This document shows positions 17,652-25,817 of a stretch of DNA of 64,000 bases, one piece after another (the stretch's first letter is position 1; each line of letters opens with the position of its first letter). The stretch comes from CAZMGV01 sp964565925 (GTDB taxonomy: Bacteria; JAGRBM01; JAHCIT01). The position numbers and the translations under genes are program-made. The DNA is taken from contig CAZMGV010000002.1 of NCBI GenBank assembly GCA_964565925.1, positions 1 to 64,000 of the forward strand, given 5' to 3'. The notes beneath the pieces are model-generated. The model did not search any database and was not told the origin of the DNA. It worked only from the letters and a program-made list of their open reading frames with translations.

Positions 17652-20600
17652 ACTCGGCCATGAAGCGGCTCCTTTGCGCACTATCGCTACTGCTGGCATT
17701 CGCCTGCGCTTCCAAAGATGAGGCTCCGCGCCCTGCTGAAACGGCAGCGGTTCAGGCACCCGCAGCTCCGCCGCCGCTTGCCATAACGTTGTCGTCACCC
17801 GGTGGAGAAGGCTCTCTGGATGTCGAGACGCTGATGGTCACGGGCCGCGTATCGGACCCGGCCGCGACCGTGACGGTCCAGGTGAACGGCAACAGTGCGG
17901 CAGTCGTCAGGTACGCAGACGGCTGGTTTACGGCGACGACCAGGGTCCCGCCTGGCGATGGAACCGCCACCGTAAACGCCTCTGCCGCAGACGGCCGGAC
18001 CGCAGAGAGAACAGTCCGCTACCGGACCGTGCCGCCGGACCGGGCGATCATCGGCGAATTCGCTCCGGAACCGGTGCCGGTCACCGAACCGGTACGTGAG
18101 TTGCGGGGAACGGTCGCGGCTGGCGTCAAATCGCTCGCGATCAACGGCGAAGACGTACCGCTGGATCGCGGACGGTTCAGCCGGATCGTCTCGCTCAAGC
18201 CCGACGTGCCGTCCGTGTTCCGGCTGGAGGCGCTCACCTCGTCTGGCATTCCGTACGAGCGAACCGTCGTATGGGTCCTCGATAATACTCCGCCGGTGGT
18301 CACCATCGACGGTATTCCGGAGACTACGAACAGCTCCGAGCTGACACTCTCGATTACCGCCTCGGAACCCCTCGACCGGCTGGAACTGACTGGCGAACCG
18401 GTCCCGTACCATCACGGCGAACCGTCGAAGGCGAAGATCCGGCTGTTTCCCGGGAAAAACGAAATCGCCGTCGTGGCGACGGATCTCGCCGGACACACGG
18501 TCTCCGTCATCAGGACGGTCCGCTTCGACCGCACGCCGCCGAAACCGCTGCCCGTTACCCTGCCCGTTGCGGCCGATACGGTTCCTCCCGAACTCGAACT
18601 GTTCGATCCGCCGGACAGCGAGACCGTGCTGTCTACGTTCCGGATTACCGGCCGGACGGAGACCGCCAGTACGGTGACGGTCAATGGCGCCCGGGCGCAG
18701 TCGTTCGCGGGTCTGTTCTCTGCGGAACTGACACTCCCGGCCGGCAAACAGATCCTGAAAACCGAAGCAATAGACGCCGCCGGAAACCGGACCGCCAAGG
18801 AGTTCACGCTCGAGGTCAACGATGACCGGAAGCTGTTCCTGCGCAACACCGGCAAGACCGCCGAACGGGCCTATTCGCCGAACGTGCAGATCAGGGAACC
18901 CGCCGACGGACGTCTCTATGGCTCCACGACGCCATTCCGGATCTCCCTGTCCGGTTCGAAGTCCCTGTCTGTTTTCCTGAACGGCGAGCCGCTGCTCGCC
19001 GAAGCGGCCATCCCCATTCCGGCCGGCCAGAAGGATCCGAAGGATCCGGTAACGGAACTGGCCGATGCACTGCCGTCTGGTTCGTTTCACGAGGGCCGCA
19101 ATTCGCTCGATGTGCTGGTGGACGGCATGAACGGAGAACAGCTTCATTTCACGCGCATGTTCAACGTGGACCGCACTCCACCCGTTATCGAAATCCAGAA
19201 TCTGATCGACGGCGAACGGGTCTCAGCCTACTTGCCCAAGGCGGCAATAACCGATGCCAGCGAGACGAAACTCACCTGGGCGCTGGATGGTAAACCGCTC
19301 GAGAACAGCCGCCAGATTTCAGCGAAGACCGACGGGACCGGGCCGAAGACCCTCTGCGCCGATGCGAAGGACCCCGCCGGAAACAGTTCCGAAGTATGCC
19401 TTGCCGTCATCCTCGATCCGGCCCCGCTCGTGGTCCGGCGCGGCTCTGACCCCCGTCCCACGGCGCAGTCGCCGCTCAAGCACGACCTGCTTCAGCCGGC
19501 ACTGGCCGACCTGATGGAAAACGGCCTGCTGGCCGACCTGCTGATCGGGAACCTGATGCTGCTCGGCGACGCGTCCGGAGTGTTCTACCCGGAGTTCGAC
19601 CTCGAACCGCTCAAGCTGTCGCTGGCCGAACAGGCCCGCACCGGCGAACTGGCGGAACTCCTGAAAGGCGTCGCCCAGTTCCGCCGGCGCGGCTGGTGGG
19701 AAGACGCCGAGCAACTGTTCGGCAGGATAACCGCACCCGGCCCGAAGGGCCGTATACCGCTCGCCCATCTGGCCTCGGCACTCGATGGCTTCACCCCTCG
19801 GACGGCGCATGAAACCATGGCGCTCGACCGGCTGCTAAGCTCGGAACTCTCCCCCGGTATCACTCCGCTGGATCTCCCCGGCCGGTTCCTCGAAGAACTG
19901 GCGAAGGCGGACGATGGCGTGTGGAGCGAATTATGGAGCTTTGCCGCGCGAGGATCGCGCTCTGGCTTCGTAACCGCACTGGACGATCTGGGGCAGGCAC
20001 TGGCAAGACCGGACACCACAGGGCACACGGCGTTCGAGCGAATGGAACCGGTCTGGACGAATCTGCTGGGAACTGACCGGACCGCACCGGTCGGCCTCAT
20101 CTTCGATACCTATCTGGAAGCGGTCGCCAGAATCCCCGAGGCGCGTGACCGGGAGGCGTTCCGGAAACTTACCGAGACAATTATCCAGATCGTTCTCGAC
20201 CCCGGGACTATCCGGGCCTTCGGCCGCGCTCTCGATTCGCCCTACCTCGAACAGAACCAGGAGTGGATCCGCCGCAGCATCGAACGGGGTGACTTCAACC
20301 ATCTCTTCCGGACACTGGCGGCTGCTTCTCTGGAACCGAACCCCCGCGATCCGTCGGAACCGGTGCTGGTGCCGTCGCTCAAGGCGCTTGCGAAACTCTG
20401 GCAGCCGGACCGCCGTTCGCCCGAGCGGACCTATGCCGCCTCGGCAGCCGTCGCCGTCGGCGAACTGCTCCAGACAGGCAACGACAACCAGTCGACAGTG
20501 GCCGATTTCCTCAAGTTCTTTGAATCGCTGAACGAGAACGACCGCAAGATACTCGGCCGGATCTTCTGGCAGAGCTCGCGCAAGGAAGGCCGTCCGCTCG

Positions 20601-22051
20601 ATCCGTTCCGCGAGAACGCCTCGACCGACGCCGAGCGGCTCATGCGCCTGTTCACGATCGCCAACTCGCCGCTCAACTGCGGCGCGCCGGTACCGTTCAC
20701 GAACAAGGTGGTCCCGCTGAACGTCCCCGGCCTGCCGCAACTGTTCCCCACCGACAATCTCGTGACCGAGCTGTTCGAAGCGAGCACCTTCTTCGACGCC
20801 GACACGGTCATCCAGCTCGCCCGCCTCATGCCGAAGTTCGTCCAGATCCTGCGCATGGGCGACATGTTCTGCGAACCGGAGATCGTGAAAGACCTGCTCT
20901 CCGACGCCGACGTGATCGAGGCGAACCTGAACAACCCGCTGCTGCCGGACCTGCTGCGTATGGGTCGCCGCGTGGTACTGCGGAAACAGCACCATGCCGC
21001 CGTGCGGCTGCTCACCGTGTTCTCCGATTCCGGCGTGCTCCCGCAGGCGATTCCGTTCCTTGCCACGCTCTACCGCACCGACGGGGCGGAAGAGCTTTAC
21101 CAGTTCATGGTCCGCCAGAAGACGTGGCGGCTGGAATCCGGAGACAAGCCGGTCGCCTTCGAACATTCGCTGCGCGCGGGCGCCATCTTCCTGGGTCTCG
21201 ACCGGGACCGGGTGGTGCCGGGCGCCGCACTGGTGGACCGGTTCACGCCAATGTTCGGCGCCGCCACGCTGGCTTCCCTTCAGAAAGGCACGTTGCATAT
21301 CCTCAAGCGCACCGTCGCCGGAGAAACACGGCCGGGCCTTGGACGTCTCGATCTCGTTTTCGGCCGGCTGCTCGCCGCCGACCCGGACGCCGAAGGGGTC
21401 AAAGTGCTGGCCGCTCTCACCGACGGCGACCCGTCGAACGGCGACCTCGTGGCGGTGATCCGTGAGATGCCCGTCCGCGAGAAACCCGGCTCGCACTTTA
21501 TCGACAGCCTTCCCGATTTGGCGGTCCAGTTCGACCGGAACGGTCTCGCCGATGCAGGCATGGAACTGGGCCGCCAGTATCTCCAGATCAACCGCCGCTC
21601 AGCGGGCGGTCTGCGCTGGATCCTGAAAAACTCGTTTACTCCGGGCGGGACATACCAGGAGACGCCGCTGCTGGCGACCTACAGTTCCCTGGGGCCGGTG
21701 CTGGACCTGATCGGAACCAAACGGACCGTCTGGAGAGCCTGGGCCGGCGCGGGCGACGACCGGCCGTTAAGACCGCTGCTGAAATCGGTTCGCAGCTGGA
21801 CCCGCTCCCGCGACAGCGGACCGCCGCATCTCATGCGGGTGCGGGACCTGATCGCCCGTTCGGCGATGCTTCCGGCTCCGGACGGGCGCGGCCTGATGGT
21901 CGAAAAGCTCTCGCTGCTGCTCGACAAGGCCAGGGAGCGCGGCCTTGCCCGGTCGGTCGGAGACACCCTCGAACTGCTCGACAGCCGCGGGTATCTCGAT
22001 TCCACCCGCCCGTCGATCATCCAGTGGATCGGGACGGCGGCGGCCCAGTAG
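17648..22051 (+). CDS. Giant surface protein: Ig-like repeats plus helical-repeat C-terminus
   Basis: 1467 residues. A signal sequence (MKRLLCALSLLLAFACAS) ends at a Cys, residue 20; the AFAC context is a poor lipobox, so lipidation is uncertain. Residues about 45-590 hold several Ig-like domains with the usual boundaries: DRTPP, DTVPPELELFDPPDSE, DRTPPVIEIQ, and DAAGNRTAKEF or DPAGNSSEV ends. From about 600 onward the protein is helical. DPGTIRAFGRALDSPYL (about 850-866) and LAADPDAEG with NGDL (about 1242-1265) echo the repeats of the two other large operon proteins. This suggests an extended surface stalk with a helical module. It is the last gene of the overlapping run. Confidence 0.82.
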   Translation: MNSAMKRLLCALSLLLAFACASKDEAPRPAETAAVQAPAAPPPLAITLSSPGGEGSLDVETLMVTGRVSDPAATVTVQVNGNSAAVVRYADGWFTATTRVPPGDGTATVNASAADGRTAERTVRYRTVPPDRAIIGEFAPEPVPVTEPVRELRGTVAAGVKSLAINGEDVPLDRGRFSRIVSLKPDVPSVFRLEALTSSGIPYERTVVWVLDNTPPVVTIDGIPETTNSSELTLSITASEPLDRLELTGEPVPYHHGEPSKAKIRLFPGKNEIAVVATDLAGHTVSVIRTVRFDRTPPKPLPVTLPVAADTVPPELELFDPPDSETVLSTFRITGRTETASTVTVNGARAQSFAGLFSAELTLPAGKQILKTEAIDAAGNRTAKEFTLEVNDDRKLFLRNTGKTAERAYSPNVQIREPADGRLYGSTTPFRISLSGSKSLSVFLNGEPLLAEAAIPIPAGQKDPKDPVTELADALPSGSFHEGRNSLDVLVDGMNGEQLHFTRMFNVDRTPPVIEIQNLIDGERVSAYLPKAAITDASETKLTWALDGKPLENSRQISAKTDGTGPKTLCADAKDPAGNSSEVCLAVILDPAPLVVRRGSDPRPTAQSPLKHDLLQPALADLMENGLLADLLIGNLMLLGDASGVFYPEFDLEPLKLSLAEQARTGELAELLKGVAQFRRRGWWEDAEQLFGRITAPGPKGRIPLAHLASALDGFTPRTAHETMALDRLLSSELSPGITPLDLPGRFLEELAKADDGVWSELWSFAARGSRSGFVTALDDLGQALARPDTTGHTAFERMEPVWTNLLGTDRTAPVGLIFDTYLEAVARIPEARDREAFRKLTETIIQIVLDPGTIRAFGRALDSPYLEQNQEWIRRSIERGDFNHLFRTLAAASLEPNPRDPSEPVLVPSLKALAKLWQPDRRSPERTYAASAAVAVGELLQTGNDNQSTVADFLKFFESLNENDRKILGRIFWQSSRKEGRPLDPFRENASTDAERLMRLFTIANSPLNCGAPVPFTNKVVPLNVPGLPQLFPTDNLVTELFEASTFFDADTVIQLARLMPKFVQILRMGDMFCEPEIVKDLLSDADVIEANLNNPLLPDLLRMGRRVVLRKQHHAAVRLLTVFSDSGVLPQAIPFLATLYRTDGAEELYQFMVRQKTWRLESGDKPVAFEHSLRAGAIFLGLDRDRVVPGAALVDRFTPMFGAATLASLQKGTLHILKRTVAGETRPGLGRLDLVFGRLLAADPDAEGVKVLAALTDGDPSNGDLVAVIREMPVREKPGSHFIDSLPDLAVQFDRNGLADAGMELGRQYLQINRRSAGGLRWILKNSFTPGGTYQETPLLATYSSLGPVLDLIGTKRTVWRAWAGAGDDRPLRPLLKSVRSWTRSRDSGPPHLMRVRDLIARSAMLPAPDGRGLMVEKLSLLLDKARERGLARSVGDTLELLDSRGYLDSTRPSIIQWIGTAAAQ

Positions 22052-22109
22052 TTACATAAACGCAAAAATATCTGAGCCCCGGCACTCCCCCCCGCTTCAC
22101 CAATCCGGT

Positions 22110-22115
22110 TACACT
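22110..22115 (+). promoter_or_regulatory. -10-like element giving a leaderless start
   Basis: TACACT ends six bases before the ATG of the PDZ membrane protein and no Shine-Dalgarno is present, so transcription would begin at or next to the A of the ATG. No -35 is seen. Confidence 0.35.
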
Positions 22116-22121
22116 CGTCCC

Positions 22122-23030
22122 ATGATTCGCTGGAGCGGACTGGTCGCGGGAATTGCTCTTCTGGTTCTCGCCTTCGTGGATTTGTGGTTCGCCACGTACA
22201 CGTTCGTTTCGCCTGCCGCCATCGTCGGCGGAGTCGTTCCGGGCACCCCGGCAGAGAAAATGAACCTGAAGCCGGGCGACGCCATTGCCGCCGTGAACGG
22301 CACCGAGGTCGATAACTTCGACGAACTGATCGAGGCCGCCCTCGACACGCCGCCGGGCAACCCGATCTACCTGACCACCTACCGCGACGGCATGGACATG
22401 GGCCGCGTGACCCTCGTTAGGCCGCCGCCAACTCCCGGCGCCGACGATCCGGGCGGCTACTGGATAGGAATAGACCCTCCACACCGGGCGGTGATCGGTG
22501 CGCTCGCACCCGGCAATCCAGCCGAGAAGGCCGGCCTCGTGAGGGGAGACGAGATCACGGCCGTGAACGGCCAGGAAATCCAGTTCTTCTCGGAACTCTC
22601 GCGAGCGACGGCGACCGCCGAAGGCGCCGTCGAACTCAAAGGGTTGCGCGGGGGCAAGGAGTTCACCGTCAGCGTCACGCCGCTGGAAGTGGCGCTCAAA
22701 GGCCCGGACGACAAGCCGTTCCTGGATGCGCAGGGCAATCCCATCAAGCAGAAGATCATCGGCGTCGCGCTGGACCCGACCCGGTTCCTGTACGCGCCCG
22801 TCACCCGGTCGTCGTCCCTGATTTCCGCCATCGCCGATACGTTGACGGCCCCGGTCCGGATCGTCCGGACCATCCAGGAGTTCACCGGCAGCCGTCCGCT
22901 CGATCCGACCCGCGACCGGACCGGCCTTGTCGTCCAGGGCGCCGGAATTGTTCTCGCGACCGTCGGATGGCTGACCTTCCTGGCGGGCGTCGCCATGGTC
23001 TTTGTGCTGAAACCGGCCGAAGAGACCTGA
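22122..23030 (+). CDS. Membrane protein with two PDZ domains
   Basis: 302 residues. Transmembrane segments lie at the N-terminus (about 5-30) and C-terminus (about 272-297), with two PDZ domains between. PDZ1 has GGVVPGTPAEKMNLKPGDAI and AVNGTEVDNFDEL. PDZ2 has GALAPGNPAEKAGLVRGDEI and AVNGQEIQFFSEL. It lacks HExxH and LDG motifs, so it is not itself a protease. Its position directly before rseP, which also has tandem PDZ domains, suggests a substrate-gating partner of that protease or a degenerate relative. The upstream region lacks a ribosome-binding site. Confidence 0.8.
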   Translation: MIRWSGLVAGIALLVLAFVDLWFATYTFVSPAAIVGGVVPGTPAEKMNLKPGDAIAAVNGTEVDNFDELIEAALDTPPGNPIYLTTYRDGMDMGRVTLVRPPPTPGADDPGGYWIGIDPPHRAVIGALAPGNPAEKAGLVRGDEITAVNGQEIQFFSELSRATATAEGAVELKGLRGGKEFTVSVTPLEVALKGPDDKPFLDAQGNPIKQKIIGVALDPTRFLYAPVTRSSSLISAIADTLTAPVRIVRTIQEFTGSRPLDPTRDRTGLVVQGAGIVLATVGWLTFLAGVAMVFVLKPAEET

Positions 23031-23081
23031 AAACCCCCGAATCTTGACCCCTTTTAATCTGATTTTGCCGGGTAACCGGCC

Positions 23082-23110
23082 TTGGAGCCCACCCGTCCGG
23101 GCGCTACATT
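23082..23110 (+). promoter_or_regulatory. Promoter of rseP with leaderless geometry
   Basis: TTGGAG (23082-23087, 3 of 6) and TACATT (23105-23110) are 17 bases apart. The -10 ends seven bases before the rseP ATG and no Shine-Dalgarno is seen. The arrangement mirrors the element before the preceding PDZ gene. Confidence 0.4.
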
Positions 23111-23117
23111 CATCACC

Positions 23118-24551
23118 ATGAGTCCTGTCTTTATTCTCATCGGTATTCTGGCAATCGGCTTCCTGATTTTCGTCCACGAACTGGGCCACTTCCTCGCGGC
23201 CAAATGGTGCGGCGTCAAGGTGGAACGGTTCGCCATCGGATTCGGCCCCCGGCTCGTCGGGTTCACCCGGGGCGAGACCGAATACGCCATCTGCGCCGTC
23301 CCGCTCGGCGGATACGTCAAGATGCACGGCGATGCCTACGAGGAGTTCGAAGGCGTCGAATCGAAGGGCCTCGAAAACCTCGCGTTCGACAGCAAAGACA
23401 AGGCCGCCGATTCCGGTAAACCCGCCGAACCGGTGGCACCGCCCGATCCGGCCCGCAGTTTCCTCAAGAAGCCGATCCCCCAGCGCATTCTGATCGCGGT
23501 GGCAGGCCCCGCCTTCAACCTTATTTTCGCGTTCGTGGTTTTTGTCGCGTACCAGATGAGCGTGAGCCTTCCGGTGCCTGTCGTGGGCGGCATTATTCCG
23601 GATTCCCCGGCCGCCAAGGCGGGACTTGAAGCCGGCGACCGGATCGTCCGGATCGGCACGCTCACACCCCGGAATTTCGAAGAAGTCCTGCTGGGAGCCG
23701 AACAGGCGACTACCGGCGCCACCAGCCTCACCTACGAGCGTAACGGCGAAACCCGGGAAGTGATCGTTCACAAACCCGAGATCGCTCCCGCCGACGACGC
23801 CGGCCAGTTCGGCTGGCTCGGAATCTACCAGCCGTTCGAGGCGAAGATCGGCAACTTCGTGCCGGGCTCGGCCGCCCAGGCGGCCGGATTCAAGTCCGGC
23901 GACATAGTGACTTCCATCGACGGGAAACCGGTACGCTACTTCTTCGATATGGCCATGATCGTCCGGGCCTCCGAAGGGCGCCCGATGGCCTTCACGCTGA
24001 AACGCGGGACGGACACGGTAAGCGTAACCGTCTCCGCGAAGCAGCCCGAAAGCATGGCCGGGAAAACCGGTCCCGACGGACAGCCCGTCAAGGTTCCGTG
24101 GCTTATCGGGGTGGAGCCGGACGGATCGAGCTTCGCCAAGGGCCAGCCCATGTCGTTCGGCCCGGCCGTCCATTCGGCCTCGAACCAGATCGTTTACTTC
24201 TCGGCCATGATCCCCAAGGTGTTCTACCAGATGATCACCGGCCAGCGGTCGCGCAAGGAACTGGGCGGTCCGATCGAGATCGTAAAGCAGATCGGCCATC
24301 AGGCGGAGCAGAGCCTGGGCCAGGTGGTACGGCTCGTCGGTCTCATCAGCGTCAACCTCGGGATCGTGAACCTGTTCCCCATCCCGGTGCTGGACGGCGG
24401 GCATATCCTCATGTTCCTCATGGAAGCGGTCAACCGGAAACCGGTGAGCCTGCGTGTCCGGGAGGTGATGCAGGGGTTCGGCCTTGTCTTTATCCTCAGC
24501 ATGCTGGTGATGGCGCTCTACAACGACATCATGCGGAACTTCGTCAACTGA
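23118..24551 (+). CDS. rseP: Site-2 intramembrane zinc metalloprotease RseP
   Basis: 477-residue M50 protease that cleaves membrane-bound substrates such as anti-sigma factors within the bilayer. The zinc motif HELGH is at residues 20-24 in the first helix. FGPRLVGFTRGETEYAIC, the VPLGGYVKM loop, two PDZ domains (GIIPDSPAAKAGLEAGDRIV; FVPGSAAQAAGFKSGDIV) and the C-terminal NLFPIPVLDGGHILMF third-ligand motif are all present. The start at 23118 places HExxH where the family has it. It shares an operon with tsaB and nadD downstream. Whether it acts on the nearby ECF system is unknown. Confidence 0.96.
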   Translation: MSPVFILIGILAIGFLIFVHELGHFLAAKWCGVKVERFAIGFGPRLVGFTRGETEYAICAVPLGGYVKMHGDAYEEFEGVESKGLENLAFDSKDKAADSGKPAEPVAPPDPARSFLKKPIPQRILIAVAGPAFNLIFAFVVFVAYQMSVSLPVPVVGGIIPDSPAAKAGLEAGDRIVRIGTLTPRNFEEVLLGAEQATTGATSLTYERNGETREVIVHKPEIAPADDAGQFGWLGIYQPFEAKIGNFVPGSAAQAAGFKSGDIVTSIDGKPVRYFFDMAMIVRASEGRPMAFTLKRGTDTVSVTVSAKQPESMAGKTGPDGQPVKVPWLIGVEPDGSSFAKGQPMSFGPAVHSASNQIVYFSAMIPKVFYQMITGQRSRKELGGPIEIVKQIGHQAEQSLGQVVRLVGLISVNLGIVNLFPIPVLDGGHILMFLMEAVNRKPVSLRVREVMQGFGLVFILSMLVMALYNDIMRNFVN

Positions 24552-25195
24552 AGACCCTCGTGTTCGACACCTCCGGAAGAAACTTCGCCGTGGGACTGGC
24601 CGACGGCGGCAGTCTCGTGGCCCGGTACGAGGAGTCCGAAACCGGCCGCGCCGCCGAGCGTCTGCTCCCGGTGACAGAGAAACTTTTGAAAGAAGCCGGA
24701 TGGAACCGCACCGACCTTCAGGCCGCCGGATTCGTGGACGGTCCCGGAAGCTTCACGGGCCTGCGGATCGGGCTCTCGACCGCGCTCGGACTGGCGGAAG
24801 GCCTGGGCACAAAACTGGTCGGAGTCGGCACATTCGATTCGCTCTGCGAAACAGCCCGGGACCGCGGGCAACCGGTGCTGTGCATGGAAGACGCACGGAT
24901 CGGGTTCTTCTACGCGGCGCTCTACCGGCCCGACGGTTCCGCGGACGATGCACTGCCGGAAGCGGTCTATCCCGCGGAGCATCTAAAGGCCGAGATCAAG
25001 CCGGGCCGTCTGCTGGCCGGACGGGCGTGGGGATCGCGCAACGGCGAGCTGTTCGGGCCGCTGAAAGCGGACGTCGAGGCGCCGTCGCTTGACGCGGTCG
25101 CCCGGCTTGTGGCCCGCAGGATTTCCGCGGGCGAGTTCACCCCGACCGAAAAGGTCAGGCCGAGGTACTACGGGGTTTCGCCCGTATCGCAGTGA
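24548..25195 (+). CDS. tsaB: tRNA t6A37 threonylcarbamoyltransferase complex component
   Basis: 215-residue ASKHA-fold partner of TsaD, needed for threonylcarbamoyladenosine at tRNA position 37. Motifs KTLVFDTSGRNFAVGLADG, FVDGPGSFTGLRIGLSTALG and LCMEDARIGFFYAALY are characteristic. No ATG, GTG or TTG allows the usual N-terminus. A CTG at 24548 overlapping the rseP stop (CTGA) gives exactly the family start, equivalent to MKTLVFDTS. GTG at 24560 would delete the first strand. The sequence reads open further upstream in this frame, but that lies inside rseP. The product stops inside the nadD start region. Confidence 0.9.
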   Translation: MKTLVFDTSGRNFAVGLADGGSLVARYEESETGRAAERLLPVTEKLLKEAGWNRTDLQAAGFVDGPGSFTGLRIGLSTALGLAEGLGTKLVGVGTFDSLCETARDRGQPVLCMEDARIGFFYAALYRPDGSADDALPEAVYPAEHLKAEIKPGRLLAGRAWGSRNGELFGPLKADVEAPSLDAVARLVARRISAGEFTPTEKVRPRYYGVSPVSQ

Positions 25196-25197
25196 CC

Positions 25198-25809
25198 ATG
25201 GCAGCAAGCCGCAAACAGCCCAGACGTGTCGCCCTGTTCGGCGGGAGCTTCGATCCGCCGCACTATGCGCATGTGCTGGCGGTGGCGCAGCTGGCCGCCG
25301 GGCCGTTCGATGAAGTCTGGGTGCTTCCCTGCCCCAGCCACGCCTTCGGAAAAGAGATGGCGCCGTTTGCCGACCGGCTGGCGCTCTGCCGGGCTGCGTT
25401 CGGCAATCTGCGGAACGTGAAAGTGAACCCGGTCGAAGACCGGCTCCCGAAACCGGCCCGGACGCTTCACACGATACGGGCGCTGAAGAAACTGCATCCG
25501 GACATTCAGTTCACGCTCGCCTTCGGCGCCGACGTTTACGGAGAACGGAAGCGCTGGTACCGGTTTCCGGAGATCGAGAAAGAGGCCGCCGTCGTCTATT
25601 TCCGGCGGACCGGCTGCCCGGTCGCCCGGGGGCCGGAATGGGTCTCGGACGTGGAGTTCGGCGACGTCTCGTCCACCAGGATCCGAAGCGCCCTCAAAAC
25701 CGGTAAACCGGTCAGCCGGTGGGTTCCGGCCCGGGTGGCCGCCGAAATCAAAAAACGCGGGCTTTACCGCGCCGGCACTCGCTCCGGAGCCCGGAAAAGG
25801 CCAGACTAG
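25198..25809 (+). CDS. nadD: Nicotinate-nucleotide adenylyltransferase
   Basis: 203-residue nucleotidyltransferase making nicotinic acid adenine dinucleotide in NAD synthesis. The ATP-binding GGSFDPPHYAHV motif, the substrate region FGADVYGERKRWYRF and the C-terminal SSTRIRSALKTGKPV motif are present. The ATG at 25198 was chosen; a GTG at 25192 overlapping the tsaB stop would add two residues. The C-terminus has a short basic tail. It belongs to the rseP-tsaB-nadD group. Confidence 0.93.
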   Translation: MAASRKQPRRVALFGGSFDPPHYAHVLAVAQLAAGPFDEVWVLPCPSHAFGKEMAPFADRLALCRAAFGNLRNVKVNPVEDRLPKPARTLHTIRALKKLHPDIQFTLAFGADVYGERKRWYRFPEIEKEAAVVYFRRTGCPVARGPEWVSDVEFGDVSSTRIRSALKTGKPVSRWVPARVAAEIKKRGLYRAGTRSGARKRPD

Positions 25810-25817
25810 AAAGCTTT

